A stretch of 64,000 nucleotides of DNA from Rubripirellula reticaptiva. GTDB lineage: Bacteria; Planctomycetota; Planctomycetia; Pirellulales; Pirellulaceae. The notes beneath the pieces are model-generated. The model had not been told where the DNA came from, did no database searches, and saw only the letters and a program-made list of their open reading frames with translations. Both the position numbers and the translations under genes were made by a program. The DNA lies in contig NZ_SJPX01000006.1 of assembly GCF_007860175.1 (NCBI RefSeq), positions 250,074 through 314,073 of the forward strand, in the 5' to 3' direction. Shown here one piece after another: positions 16,053 to 23,891 of this stretch (its first letter is position 1; the number at the start of each line of letters is the position of its first letter).

Positions 16053-18114
16053 TCCCAATCGTCCGAGCTGGGCGTCGCAAGAAGGATCACCTTTTCCGCT
16101 CGGCGTTTCCTTTGTCGCCGAAGACGATGCGTTTAACTTTGCGATCTATTCCAAGCATTCCGATCGTGTGACGCTGCTGCTGTTCGCGGATGATGAAACA
16201 CAGCATCCGATTGTTCGCGTCGAATTTGACTATCTGCGTCATAAAACGGGCTCAATTTGGCATTGCCGTCTAAGCTCTGCCGAAGTCGACGGCGCGACGT
16301 TTTATGGGTATCAGATCGACGGACCGCCGCCAGGGGAAGCGTTCGAGTTTCATCGTTTCGACTACGAAAAGATCCTGCTTGACCCGTACGCTCACGCGGT
16401 TCATTTCCCCGTCGGATTCAGTCGTGAGGCTGCGCGCAGGCCGGGTTCGAACGCCGGAAGGGCGGCGCTCGGTTGGTTGCCACATGGCCAATGCCATTTT
16501 GATTGGGGCGATGATGTTCGGCCGCGTCACGATTCGGATCTTGTCATCTACGAACTCCATGTCCGCGGGTTCACTCAGCACGCGAGCTCCGATGTCGATT
16601 CGGCCAGGCGAGGAACGTTCTTGGGCGTCTGTGACAAGATTCCGTATTTGGTGGAACTCGGAGTCACCGCAGTAGAGTTAATGCCTGTGTTTCAATTCGA
16701 CCCCGATGATGGAAATTACTGGGGCTACATGCCACTTGCGCTCTTTGCGCCGCATCATCGATACACCAGCCATCCGCAAATGTGCCGGCAACGGGATGAG
16801 TTTCGCACGATGGTGAAAGAACTGCATGCGGCGGGAATCGAAGTGATCTTAGACGTTGTCTACAACCACACTTGTGAAGGTGACGACCATGGTCCGGTGT
16901 ACAGTTTCAAAGGCATCGATAACAGTACGTATTATGTTGCGTCGGGCGATCAACTTCATCCATTCGCTAATCACAGCGGAACGGGCAATACTCTGCATAC
17001 GGCCAATCGAACCGTTCGGCGGCTAGTGGTTGATAGCATGCGATATTGGGTCGAAGTCATGCATGTCGACGGATTCCGATTCGATCTGGCATCGATCTTC
17101 ACGCGTGATACCGAGGGCAACATCAACGCGGATGACCCACCGATCATCGGGCAAATAGGCGCCGAGGATGAACTAGCTTGTGTTCGTTTGATCGCCGAAC
17201 CGTGGGATGCGTCAGGCACGTTCCAGCTCGGCAAGAGCTTTCCCGGTATGCAGTGGATGCAGTGGAATGCAAACTTTCGGGAGTGCTTACAGCGATTCGT
17301 CCGCGGTGATCGCGGAATGGTTGGTGAGTTGATGACGCGGGTTTATGGAAGTTGCGACTTGTTCCCCGACGATCGCATGTTCGCCTACCGTCCCTACCAA
17401 AGCGTCAACTACATCGCCTCGCACGACGGTTTCACGATAGCTGATTTGGTTTCCTATGCGACAAAAAGCAATTGGGCCAATGGAGAGAACAACACGGACG
17501 GTGCAAGCGAATTCAGTTGCAATTGTGGTTGGGAAGGTTGCAAAGATGTTCCGGTTGATGTTTTGCGAAACAGAAAGCAACGCGTGAAGAACTTCTTTGC
17601 TTTGTTGATGTTGTCGGCTGGTACGCCAATGTTTCGGATGGGCGACGAATTCTTGAATACGCAGAATGGCAACAGCAATCCGTACAACCAAGACAACGAA
17701 ACCAATTGGCTGGATTGGCGCCAAGCCGAAACGAATCACGATATGCTGCGGTTTGTTCGAATGATGATCGCGTTCCGGAAGGCTCATCCATCGATTTGCC
17801 GGTCCCGGTTCTGGCGAGATGACATCAAATGGTATGGAACGGATCACTTAGTCGATCTGTCACCAGGCTCGACATGTTTAGCGTATAGCTTACACGGCGC
17901 AACGGAGCGAGATTCGGATCTCTACGTGATGATTAACGGCGGCGACGACGCGGCAACGTTTGGTATCCAAGAAGGTAGCCCCGGGACATGGCGACGCGTG
18001 ATCGAAACATCGTTGCCCAGCCCGAACGACATTGTCAATGAGTCGGACAGCACGATCATTGATGATACGACGTATTCAGTTGCTGGACACAGCGTTGTAG
18101 TATTGATGCGGTGA
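16045..18114 (+). CDS. glgX: Glycogen debranching enzyme (isoamylase type)
   Basis: ATG 16045 overlaps the end of the preceding small gene; the longer frame would extend well into it. The 689-residue protein has an N-terminal CBM48 domain (about 8-110, FPLGVSFVAEDDAFNFAIYS) and a GH13 barrel. The conserved regions are VILDVVYNHT, DGFRFDLAS (nucleophile Asp), LIAEPWD (acid Glu) and NYIASHDGFT, followed by NGENNTDGASEFSCNCGWEG, typical of GlgX/TreX. It hydrolyses alpha-1,6 branches of glycogen or limit dextrin, feeding glycolysis. It is the last gene of the fbaB-small protein-glgX run. Trehalose-forming partners (TreY/TreZ) are not present in the window. Confidence 0.93.
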   Translation: MRSPNRPSWASQEGSPFPLGVSFVAEDDAFNFAIYSKHSDRVTLLLFADDETQHPIVRVEFDYLRHKTGSIWHCRLSSAEVDGATFYGYQIDGPPPGEAFEFHRFDYEKILLDPYAHAVHFPVGFSREAARRPGSNAGRAALGWLPHGQCHFDWGDDVRPRHDSDLVIYELHVRGFTQHASSDVDSARRGTFLGVCDKIPYLVELGVTAVELMPVFQFDPDDGNYWGYMPLALFAPHHRYTSHPQMCRQRDEFRTMVKELHAAGIEVILDVVYNHTCEGDDHGPVYSFKGIDNSTYYVASGDQLHPFANHSGTGNTLHTANRTVRRLVVDSMRYWVEVMHVDGFRFDLASIFTRDTEGNINADDPPIIGQIGAEDELACVRLIAEPWDASGTFQLGKSFPGMQWMQWNANFRECLQRFVRGDRGMVGELMTRVYGSCDLFPDDRMFAYRPYQSVNYIASHDGFTIADLVSYATKSNWANGENNTDGASEFSCNCGWEGCKDVPVDVLRNRKQRVKNFFALLMLSAGTPMFRMGDEFLNTQNGNSNPYNQDNETNWLDWRQAETNHDMLRFVRMMIAFRKAHPSICRSRFWRDDIKWYGTDHLVDLSPGSTCLAYSLHGATERDSDLYVMINGGDDAATFGIQEGSPGTWRRVIETSLPSPNDIVNESDSTIIDDTTYSVAGHSVVVLMR

Positions 18115-18207
18115 TCGAACCTCGCTTGCCGCTGGTGGTCTTGGCTGAATGGTTCGTAATGGCGTTGCTAAGAGGGCATGGGATTGTTTGATCGGTCGAA
18201 ACGCTGC

Positions 18208-19137
18208 TTAGCCTCCTAGTTCTTCCAAATGAATAGCGATGCATTCCGCAACTGCCTCGGCGTTGTAGCCTCCTTCGAGGACGCTAACCAAACGACCGCA
18301 TGCATGCTTCGACGCAATATCCAGCAGCAACCGTGTGACGGTGCGAAAGTCTTCGCTCTCCCAGCCTAGTGAACCGATTGGGTCTTCTTTGTGCGCGTCG
18401 AAGCCGGCACTCACCATCACAAGCTGTGGCTGGACGTGATCGGCAAAGCTGTTCACTGTTTGGCGAAACCGATCGATCTGATCGGTACGGGATTCACCAA
18501 ACCTGATCGGCACGTTCATCGTCATACCGCGACCGTTACCCTCGCCGATGTCGCTAGCGAATCCAGTGTTTGGATAAAACGGCGAACGGTGGATAGAGAA
18601 ATACCCGACGTCACCCGAGTCATAGAACGTCGCCTGCGTGCCGTTTCCGTGATGAACATCAAAGTCAACGATCAAGACTCGATCAATGCCCAGTTCATTC
18701 GTGGCAACTCGCGCCGCGACTGCGATATGGTTGAAAAGGCAAAAGCCCGTCGCATGATCGGGCATGGCGTGATGACCGGGGGGACGGACCAAGCAAAACG
18801 CGTTGGTGTCTTCGGCTCGAATCACCCGCTCGGTCGCGTCGCAAACGGCGCCCGTCGCGTGGATAGCGGCTTCATAGGATCGCTTGCTGACTACCGTGTC
18901 GGAGTCAAGGTAACCGCCGCCCGCGTCGGCATACTGTTGAACGGATTTGATGTAGTCTTCGTCGTGAACGTACGCCAAACGATCAGTCGATACCGGCTGC
19001 CAAGCCGGACGTTGGTAAGCGGCACCAAGGCCAGTGCAGCTTAGTTGATCGATAGCCGGTAAGATTCGGTCGGGGCTTTCCGGATGGTCACCCGTGCGGT
19101 GTTCCAAGAAGATTGGATCGAAATAGAGCAGAGTCAT
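18208..19137 (-). CDS. Histone-deacetylase family protein (AcuC/acetylpolyamine amidohydrolase type)
   Basis: ATG 19137 lies one base after the stop of the response-regulator gene (TAGGATG), so the pair is translationally coupled. The 309-residue protein carries the zinc-dependent deacetylase motifs: RPPGHHAMPDHATGFCLFNH (tandem His), VDFDVHHGNGTQATFY (metal-binding Asp and His) and VSAGFDAHKEDPIGSL (second metal Asp). Bacterial members remove acetyl groups from proteins such as acetyl-CoA synthetase, or from polyamines. The coupling to a NarL-type regulator hints that deacetylation is part of the same response, perhaps control of acetate metabolism. The substrate cannot be told from sequence. 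Confidence 0.9.
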   Translation of the reverse strand: MTLLYFDPIFLEHRTGDHPESPDRILPAIDQLSCTGLGAAYQRPAWQPVSTDRLAYVHDEDYIKSVQQYADAGGGYLDSDTVVSKRSYEAAIHATGAVCDATERVIRAEDTNAFCLVRPPGHHAMPDHATGFCLFNHIAVAARVATNELGIDRVLIVDFDVHHGNGTQATFYDSGDVGYFSIHRSPFYPNTGFASDIGEGNGRGMTMNVPIRFGESRTDQIDRFRQTVNSFADHVQPQLVMVSAGFDAHKEDPIGSLGWESEDFRTVTRLLLDIASKHACGRLVSVLEGGYNAEAVAECIAIHLEELGG

Positions 19138-19138
19138 C

Positions 19139-19795
19139 CTAGCCGTTTTCCAAAACCCACTGAGTCGCTTCACGAGTCAGCAAGGTGGTGTCGTCGAGTC
19201 CCAGTTTCTCCTTAATTCGGGAGCGGTACGTCTCGATGGTTTTTGGGCTGAGATTCATTGCTGTGGCGATTTCTTTGGTAGTAATGCCTTGCCCGATCAA
19301 GCGAAACGTTTCGAGTTCGCGGTCGGATAGCGATTCGATCGGAGCTGCGGCGACTGATGCCCGACCAGCGATCACGCGGTTCAAAATTCTCGCCGAGACT
19401 TCTTTACTGAGAAACAACTCGCCACCGATAATCGTTCGGATCGCCTCGATGATTCTGTCCGTGACTTGTTGTTTATTGATATATCCCATCGCACCGGCGC
19501 GAACTGCCCGCTCGGCGTAAAGCGAGTCGTCATACATCGACCATACTAGCATTTTGACGCATGGATAGCGTTCCTTAATGACCTTCACCAGATCGATGCC
19601 GCTGCTAGATTTAAGGGAGACATCGATCACCGCGATGTTTGGTCGAGCCCTTCCGATCACCGTAATGGCTTCATCCACATCCGAAGCTTCGCCGACCACC
19701 TCTAAATCGGGTTCCAGCTCGACACGAGTGACGAGTCCATCGCGGGTCGAGGGATGATCGTCGACGATGACGATTCGTTTCGTGTTTAAACTCAT
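19139..19795 (-). CDS. NarL/LuxR-family response regulator
   Basis: ATG 19795 begins MSLNTKRIVIVDDHPSTRDG; the longer frame upstream has poor composition. The 218-residue protein has a receiver domain (acidic pair D12/D13, phospho-acceptor D58 in IAVIDVSLKSSSG, Lys near 108) and a LuxR helix-turn-helix (about 150-210, SDRELETFRLIGQGITTKEI then LSPKTIETYRSRIKEKLGL). It should be phosphorylated by a HisKA_3 kinase and control transcription. The PAS kinase at 41041-43038 is of the matching class and is the only such kinase in the window. Of regulators here it is the closest in architecture to DosR/DevR. It is coupled to the downstream deacetylase. Confidence 0.93.
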   Translation of the reverse strand: MSLNTKRIVIVDDHPSTRDGLVTRVELEPDLEVVGEASDVDEAITVIGRARPNIAVIDVSLKSSSGIDLVKVIKERYPCVKMLVWSMYDDSLYAERAVRAGAMGYINKQQVTDRIIEAIRTIIGGELFLSKEVSARILNRVIAGRASVAAAPIESLSDRELETFRLIGQGITTKEIATAMNLSPKTIETYRSRIKEKLGLDDTTLLTREATQWVLENG

Positions 19796-19858
19796 AGTGC
19801 AGCGGTGGGTCGCAGTGCGGTGGTAGGGCACGGGACAAATTTTCCCGATAAGTGCAAC

Positions 19859-19873
19859 GCACTCATTGTACCG
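19859..19873 (-). promoter_or_regulatory. Weak sigma-54-like sequence before the response regulator
   Basis: Read on the minus strand, CGGTACAATGAGTGC keeps GG-N10-GC with AC and TGC, but lacks TT at -12. It lies 64 bp before the ATG. It could be chance. No other promoter is evident in the roughly 400-bp gap to the divergent kinase gene. Confidence 0.2.
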
Positions 19874-20196
19874 TAGCAAGCTTCCAGGTTCAGCATCGAC
19901 GAATCGATGTTCGACCACAGTCGGCGATTCATCGTTTCAACCCTATTCGGCGACGAACGAGTTAAACGTTTAGAACTTCGCTGCCGTTGTCGATGGCACG
20001 CACCGCAACTCGTTGGGGGCTACGGCGAAATGTTCGCGATCGGCTTGGTCGACGTACTGTCGGACGGGTCAATTAAGCTTGTCAGGAATTTCCTTACGCG
20101 TGATCGCAGGAGTCCGTGACTGTGCCCGATCGCGCATACCGATAGCATTCGAGGTGTCGCAGGCGGATTCTAGTCAAAATATACAGAGGGCACGCA

Positions 20197-21297
20197 ATGG
20201 CTACGAGAGTTTTGATTGTCGAAGATGACTTCGACACCCGCAACAGCCTATGTGACATTCTGAGTTTGGAAGGGTATCAGATCAATACCGCCGAGACGGC
20301 TGAGGATGCGATCAGGCAAATCGACAAACAGGCATTTGATTTCATCATCATCGATTGGTATCTATCCAACATGACTGCCGGAGAATTTTTGCCGCAACTG
20401 TGCAGTCACGCTCCTGGCGCGTCGATTCTGATCGCAACCGGTTCGTCTGAAATCATGCATGCCGTCCATGCGATGCAGCATGGGGCGAGTGACTATGTCG
20501 TTAAACCGATCTGCACTGAACTTCTGCTGGGCAGCATGCGGCGGGCGATGAAACTTCAATTAGCCCAGAGACGGGCGATTCAATCCGAGCGTCTGGCTGC
20601 GGTTGGAACCGCAGTCACGGCGGTCGCTCACGAGAGTCGAAACGCATTGCATCGAATTCGTTCCCGTGTCAGTTTGATCCGGCTAACGTACGAAAACAAT
20701 GCAGAGTTACTGGAAGATTTATCAGCGATCGAGGAAGCTAGCTCGCTTTTGGAATCATACTTTGAGGAACTGCGAGAATTCAGTGCGCCGATCGTATTGA
20801 GCAAAACGCCATGCGGTTTAAAGAACTTGGTTCTACGTGTGTGGAATCACGTGCAATGTGTTGCGGCTAGTTCAGACTCGCTGCTCACACTTCCCGATCA
20901 TGACGTCCAGTGCATGCTTGACCCCGTTCGCATCGAGCAGGTGCTGCGAAATCTGTTCGAAAATGCGATCGCAGCAAGCGATGGTAACGCTCGAGTCGAC
21001 ATGGATTGGTCACCTAGCGAATTTGACGATCAAGGGACGCTTTGTATCACGGTCAGCGACAACGGAAACGGATTCACCGCTGAACAGCGAATGTCTGCGT
21101 TTGATCCATTCTTCACGACGAAAGTCCACGGTACAGGTCTAGGGTTGCCGATTTGTCGCCGGATCATCGAGGCCCATGGCGGTTCTATCGCCGTTGAAGA
21201 AAATGGGGGAAGTGGCGGAATCATCACGATTGCTCTACCCGGGCTGATTTGCAACTCAGAATGTCAGCCAGCAATCTGTTCAGCCTATACTGAGTAG
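20197..21297 (+). CDS. Receiver-histidine kinase hybrid (soluble)
   Basis: The 366-residue protein has an N-terminal receiver domain (about 1-120; acidic D10/D11, phospho-acceptor D53 in FIIIDWYLSNM, K at about 102 in VVKPI). A short linker and a dimerisation helix follow with the H-box AHESRNALHRIRS (about 147-160). The ATPase domain has N-box LRNLFENAIAASDGNA, G1 ISVDNGNGF-like VSDNGNGFTA and G2 GTGLGLPICRRI. No membrane segment or sensory domain is present, so it is a cytoplasmic relay whose kinase is probably gated by phosphorylation of its own receiver. The final output protein is not evident; a sigma-54 activator elsewhere would fit the promoters described here. It is divergent from the NarL regulator. 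Confidence 0.9.
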   Translation: MATRVLIVEDDFDTRNSLCDILSLEGYQINTAETAEDAIRQIDKQAFDFIIIDWYLSNMTAGEFLPQLCSHAPGASILIATGSSEIMHAVHAMQHGASDYVVKPICTELLLGSMRRAMKLQLAQRRAIQSERLAAVGTAVTAVAHESRNALHRIRSRVSLIRLTYENNAELLEDLSAIEEASSLLESYFEELREFSAPIVLSKTPCGLKNLVLRVWNHVQCVAASSDSLLTLPDHDVQCMLDPVRIEQVLRNLFENAIAASDGNARVDMDWSPSEFDDQGTLCITVSDNGNGFTAEQRMSAFDPFFTTKVHGTGLGLPICRRIIEAHGGSIAVEENGGSGGIITIALPGLICNSECQPAICSAYTE

Positions 21298-21327
21298 GGA
21301 CTGACGATCGCTTTTACTTCGGTTTAA

Positions 21328-21341
21328 CGATGCGCGCATCG
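21328..21341. repeat. Perfect 14-bp palindrome
   Basis: CGATGCGCGCATCG is fully self-complementary and sits in the gap between two convergent genes, 31 bp after the kinase stop. It could be a transcription-stop element or a binding site. Confidence 0.4.
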
Positions 21342-21400
21342 AAAACGCCCTCGGGTAGGTTGTCGCCGTTGGTTTGAGCGTTGGTTCGACAATCAGGCGG

Positions 21401-21419
21401 CTCGGTGGAGACCACCGAG
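21401..21419. terminator. Hairpin between convergent genes
   Basis: CTCGGTGG and CCACCGAG form a perfect 8-bp stem with a 3-base loop between the kinase and the Gly/Ser-rich gene. There is no T tract on either side, so intrinsic termination is uncertain. Confidence 0.45.
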
Positions 21420-21445
21420 ATGCCCATTGACAACATGTCTGCGAA

Positions 21446-21844
21446 TCACCAACTTCCGCCTGACGATCCGTAGCTGCGGACCCGGAAGTACCTGCCACCG
21501 CTGCTGCCACCGCTGCTGCCACTACTACTACCATAGCTTCGGTAGCCGCTAGTGTATCCGCCCGAACTGCCACCGCTACTGCCGCCATAACTTCCGTAGC
21601 TAGCGCGCTGCGCCGTGACGCGACTGCGAATTCGGGAAACGATGCCTCCCGAACTTCCACCGCTACTCCCGTATCCTCTCGATGCGTAGCCACCACTGCT
21701 TCCGCCCGAACTTCCATAGTAGGCGGCATAGCCGCCGCTACTACCGCCCGAACTTCCCCCACTGCTGCCCCAGCCAGCGTCAGCGGTATTGCTGAGAGAT
21801 GCCATTGTGATCGTGAGCGATATGGTCAGCGCAAGTCTTTTCAT
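21446..21844 (-). CDS. Secreted Gly/Ser-repeat protein
   Basis: ATG 21844 starts a signal peptide (MKRLALTISLTITMASLSNT, cleavage near TADAG). The remaining roughly 110 residues are built from GSSGGSSGG blocks separated by Tyr/Arg-containing spacers (YASRGYGSSGG, RSYGSSSGSSGG). The composition suggests a flexible, extended or self-assembling extracellular protein. The protein ends GSSGGSW. A long Ala/Val-rich open frame overlaps it in another phase and is a by-product of the repeats. The lipoprotein gene lies 55 bp upstream on the same strand, so one transcript is likely. The repeats are prone to length change. Confidence 0.75.
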   Translation of the reverse strand: MKRLALTISLTITMASLSNTADAGWGSSGGSSGGSSGGYAAYYGSSGGSSGGYASRGYGSSGGSSGGIVSRIRSRVTAQRASYGSYGGSSGGSSGGYTSGYRSYGSSSGSSGGSSGGRYFRVRSYGSSGGSW

Positions 21845-21899
21845 AAGATGTTTTCCTTTGTGCGATTGATCGAAACAGGTTTTCAGAATCGGTTCAGCG

Positions 21900-22130
21900 T
21901 TAGGGCTTGGCCTCTTCTGATTCGCCATCCACTGCCGAGGTTTCGTCAGGTGTCACCGATTCGTTGTTTGACTGGTTGGTTGATTCTTCCATCACTGGTT
22001 TCATCACCTGCTGGCGATCCGCCGAGTTCTTGGTTGGCGATCGTGCTGCTGGATTGTTTGGCGGTTGGTTGCATCCCGCCAGGCCAAGCAGGCCGGTGCA
22101 TAACACACAAAATGCTAATAAGCGTTTCAT
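21900..22130 (-). CDS. Small lipoprotein of unknown function
   Basis: ATG 22130 is preceded by a strong AAGGAGA site. The 76-residue precursor has a lipoprotein signal peptide (LLAFCVLCTGLLGLAGC, lipobox LAGC with Cys at about 19). A short polar, Asn/Ser/Glu-rich tail follows without a fold that I recognise. It should be attached to the outer side of a membrane. A sigma-54-like promoter lies upstream, divergent from that of the alcohol dehydrogenase operon. Confidence 0.75.
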   Translation of the reverse strand: MKRLLAFCVLCTGLLGLAGCNQPPNNPAARSPTKNSADRQQVMKPVMEESTNQSNNESVTPDETSAVDGESEEAKP

Positions 22131-22246
22131 GTCAATCTCCTTTCGTTCTTTGCCAAGTGGATCGTGTTCACAGGTCCACAAATTGATCGTCGAAACCATT
22201 TCGACGACAGGCTTTGCTGTAAAGCGAAGCTTCAGTACCGTCTGTT

Positions 22247-22262
22247 AGCACGTGTCGTGCCG
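22247..22262 (-). promoter_or_regulatory. Sigma-54-like promoter for the lipoprotein and Gly/Ser-rich genes
   Basis: On the minus strand the sequence is CGGCACGACACGTGCT: an intact -24 block (GGCACG), correct GG-N10-GC spacing and TGCT at -12 with one T changed. The predicted start near 22236 gives a leader of about 105 bases. Confidence 0.4.
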
Positions 22263-22281
22263 AATCAGGCAATTCATACAT

Positions 22282-22297
22282 TGGCATCGCGATTGCA
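22282..22297 (+). promoter_or_regulatory. Sigma-54 promoter for the membrane protein-alcohol dehydrogenase operon
   Basis: TGGCATCGCGATTGCA fits the -24/-12 consensus TGGCAC-N5-TTGCW except for one base. It lies in a gap, 72 bp before the ATG at 22369, back to back with a second site on the other strand. Confidence 0.6.
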
Positions 22298-22368
22298 CCT
22301 TCAGTGCTAGATTTCTAACTGCGGAACTGGAAACAGTTTCGGCCGTAACACACGCAAGGGAGATTGCC

Positions 22369-22872
22369 ATGAGTACGCATTTCAACACACATTCAAAGGT
22401 CCAATCGGACGAACCCGACGCGCATGTCGTGGCACGCCATTTTCGCACTGGTGTGCGTTTGCTACTCGGTTTGTCGTTGATCGCGACGGTCTTGTGTTTG
22501 GCGTTCTTTCAAAAGGCCGCCTACCTCGCTGCGATTCCGATACCTCTGCTGTACGCGGTGTTGGCACTTACCAACTATCTGGAGTTCAGGTCGCGTGGAT
22601 CGAACTTGCGCTCGGCCGAAGGCGCCGATGTCAGTCGCGAAGAGATGCAAGTGGACATCGAGACGGTCGGTGTGGTGACGCTACTAAAAGTGCTCGGGGT
22701 GTTGGCGATAGGAACCTTCATCATTGCCGCTTCATTCTTTGACTGGCGAACGGTTGGCATCGCTGCGGCCGCCCTTTTCTTCATCGTGATTCTGATTCAG
22801 TTGCCATACCTTCCGCTGTATTTCAGCGAAGCGGAACGCGATGAGCGTGAAAAATTAGAAAATCGCACATGA
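22369..22872 (+). CDS. Integral membrane protein with about four helices
   Basis: ATG 22369 is preceded by AAGGGAG; upstream in-frame starts lack a ribosome site. The 167-residue protein has hydrophobic helices at about 30-50 (LLLGLSLIATVLCLAFF), 52-70, 105-125 (VVTLLKVLGVLAIGTFIIAA) and 130-152, with short charged loops. I do not recognise a family. Its stop overlaps the alcohol dehydrogenase start (ATGA), so the two are coupled and under the same promoter. A role in the membrane side of the same stress response is possible but unproven. Confidence 0.75.
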   Translation: MSTHFNTHSKVQSDEPDAHVVARHFRTGVRLLLGLSLIATVLCLAFFQKAAYLAAIPIPLLYAVLALTNYLEFRSRGSNLRSAEGADVSREEMQVDIETVGVVTLLKVLGVLAIGTFIIAASFFDWRTVGIAAAALFFIVILIQLPYLPLYFSEAERDEREKLENRT

Positions 22873-23891
22873 AGGCAATGATCCTCAGCGGGTGCGGCCT
22901 GCTAAGCGTGCAACCACGCCCACTGTCCCTGGTCGATATAGACACGCCCAAGCCAACTGACAACGAACTGCTGATTCGAGTTTCTGCTTGTGGCGTCTGT
23001 CATACTGAACTGGACGAAATCGAAGGTCGGCTGACACCGCCGCATTTGCCCGTCATTCTCGGTCATCAAGTCGTCGGACGGGTTGCCGAGTGCGGCAAAA
23101 ACGTCCAGCGGTTTAGAACGGACGAGCGTGTGGGTGTCGGCTGGATATATCACTCCAATGGCTTGCCCGATGAAAACCTTTCACCGCAGTTTGCTGGCAC
23201 TGGTTACGACGTCAACGGCGGCTACGCGGAATTCATGACAGTGCCGGAAACCTACGCGGCCCAGATTCCAGACAACTTGACCGACACTCAGGCTGCACCA
23301 CTAATGTGCGCTGGAGCGATCGGCTACCGCGCGATACGGCTCACCGGAATGCGTGATGGCGATCCGCTTGGTTTGATGGGATTCGGTGGGTCAGGCCACT
23401 TGGTTTTGCCCACAGCAAAACATCTTTTTCCCAATTCCTCTGTCTACGTGTTCACTCGCGGGCGGTCCGGGCAACAGTTTGCTCGAGACCTGGGGGCGGA
23501 TTGGGCAGGAGACATTGATTCCACACCACCGGAAACTGTGCAAGCGATCATCGACACCACGCCTGCATGGAAGCCTGTTGTTGAATCTTTGAAAAAGCTG
23601 AGACACGGCGGGCGTCTCGTTATCAACGCGATTCGAAAAGAAGAAGAAGAAGACAAGCACGAACTATTGAATTTGAGCTATCACGAACACTTGTGGATGG
23701 AGCGTGAGATCAAGTCAGTTGCTAACCTTACGCACGCTGACATTGTCGAATTCTTGCCACTCGCGGCGTTGATCCCGCTGCGTCCCGAGGTAACCACCTA
23801 CCGATTGGACCAGGCCAACGAAGCGCTGTGTGACCTTCGGTTTGGGCGGATCAAGGGAGCCAAGGTGTTGGTGATGGAGACGATCACTTGA
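22869..23891 (+). CDS. Zinc-dependent alcohol dehydrogenase family protein lacking structural-zinc cysteines
   Basis: The 340-residue MDR-family protein has catalytic-zinc ligands in ACGVCHTELDEIEG (about 40-53), the GHQVVG segment (His near 66) and PLMCAG (Cys near 146). The cofactor-binding fold has GFGGSGH where most relatives have a GxGxxG loop, recalling the adh_fam_2 group (TIGR02822) in my memory. The lobe that usually holds four structural-zinc cysteines reads WIYHSNGLPDENLSPQFAGT and contains no cysteine. It presumably oxidises alcohols or reduces aldehydes with NAD(P)H, possibly as a fermentative sink. It is coupled to the membrane protein upstream; its 3' end overlaps the opposing gene by 8 bp. 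Confidence 0.87.
   Translation: MKAMILSGCGLLSVQPRPLSLVDIDTPKPTDNELLIRVSACGVCHTELDEIEGRLTPPHLPVILGHQVVGRVAECGKNVQRFRTDERVGVGWIYHSNGLPDENLSPQFAGTGYDVNGGYAEFMTVPETYAAQIPDNLTDTQAAPLMCAGAIGYRAIRLTGMRDGDPLGLMGFGGSGHLVLPTAKHLFPNSSVYVFTRGRSGQQFARDLGADWAGDIDSTPPETVQAIIDTTPAWKPVVESLKKLRHGGRLVINAIRKEEEEDKHELLNLSYHEHLWMEREIKSVANLTHADIVEFLPLAALIPLRPEVTTYRLDQANEALCDLRFGRIKGAKVLVMETIT

Noticed and set aside
20004-20022. TGGCACGCACCGCAAC in the gap before the receiver-kinase gene
   Set aside because: Perfect -24 block but no TTGC at -12.
21280-21762. Ala/Val-rich minus frame overlapping the Gly/Ser gene
   Set aside because: It is the repeat read in another phase; the frame with signal peptide and ribosome site is the real one.
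21480-21780. Short regular DNA repeats that could suggest a CRISPR array
   Set aside because: Repeats are codon-length multiples of Gly/Ser blocks without unique spacers of constant size.
22431-22447. TGGCACG in the membrane-protein gene as a sigma-54 site
   Set aside because: It lies inside coding sequence and lacks TTGC at the right distance.
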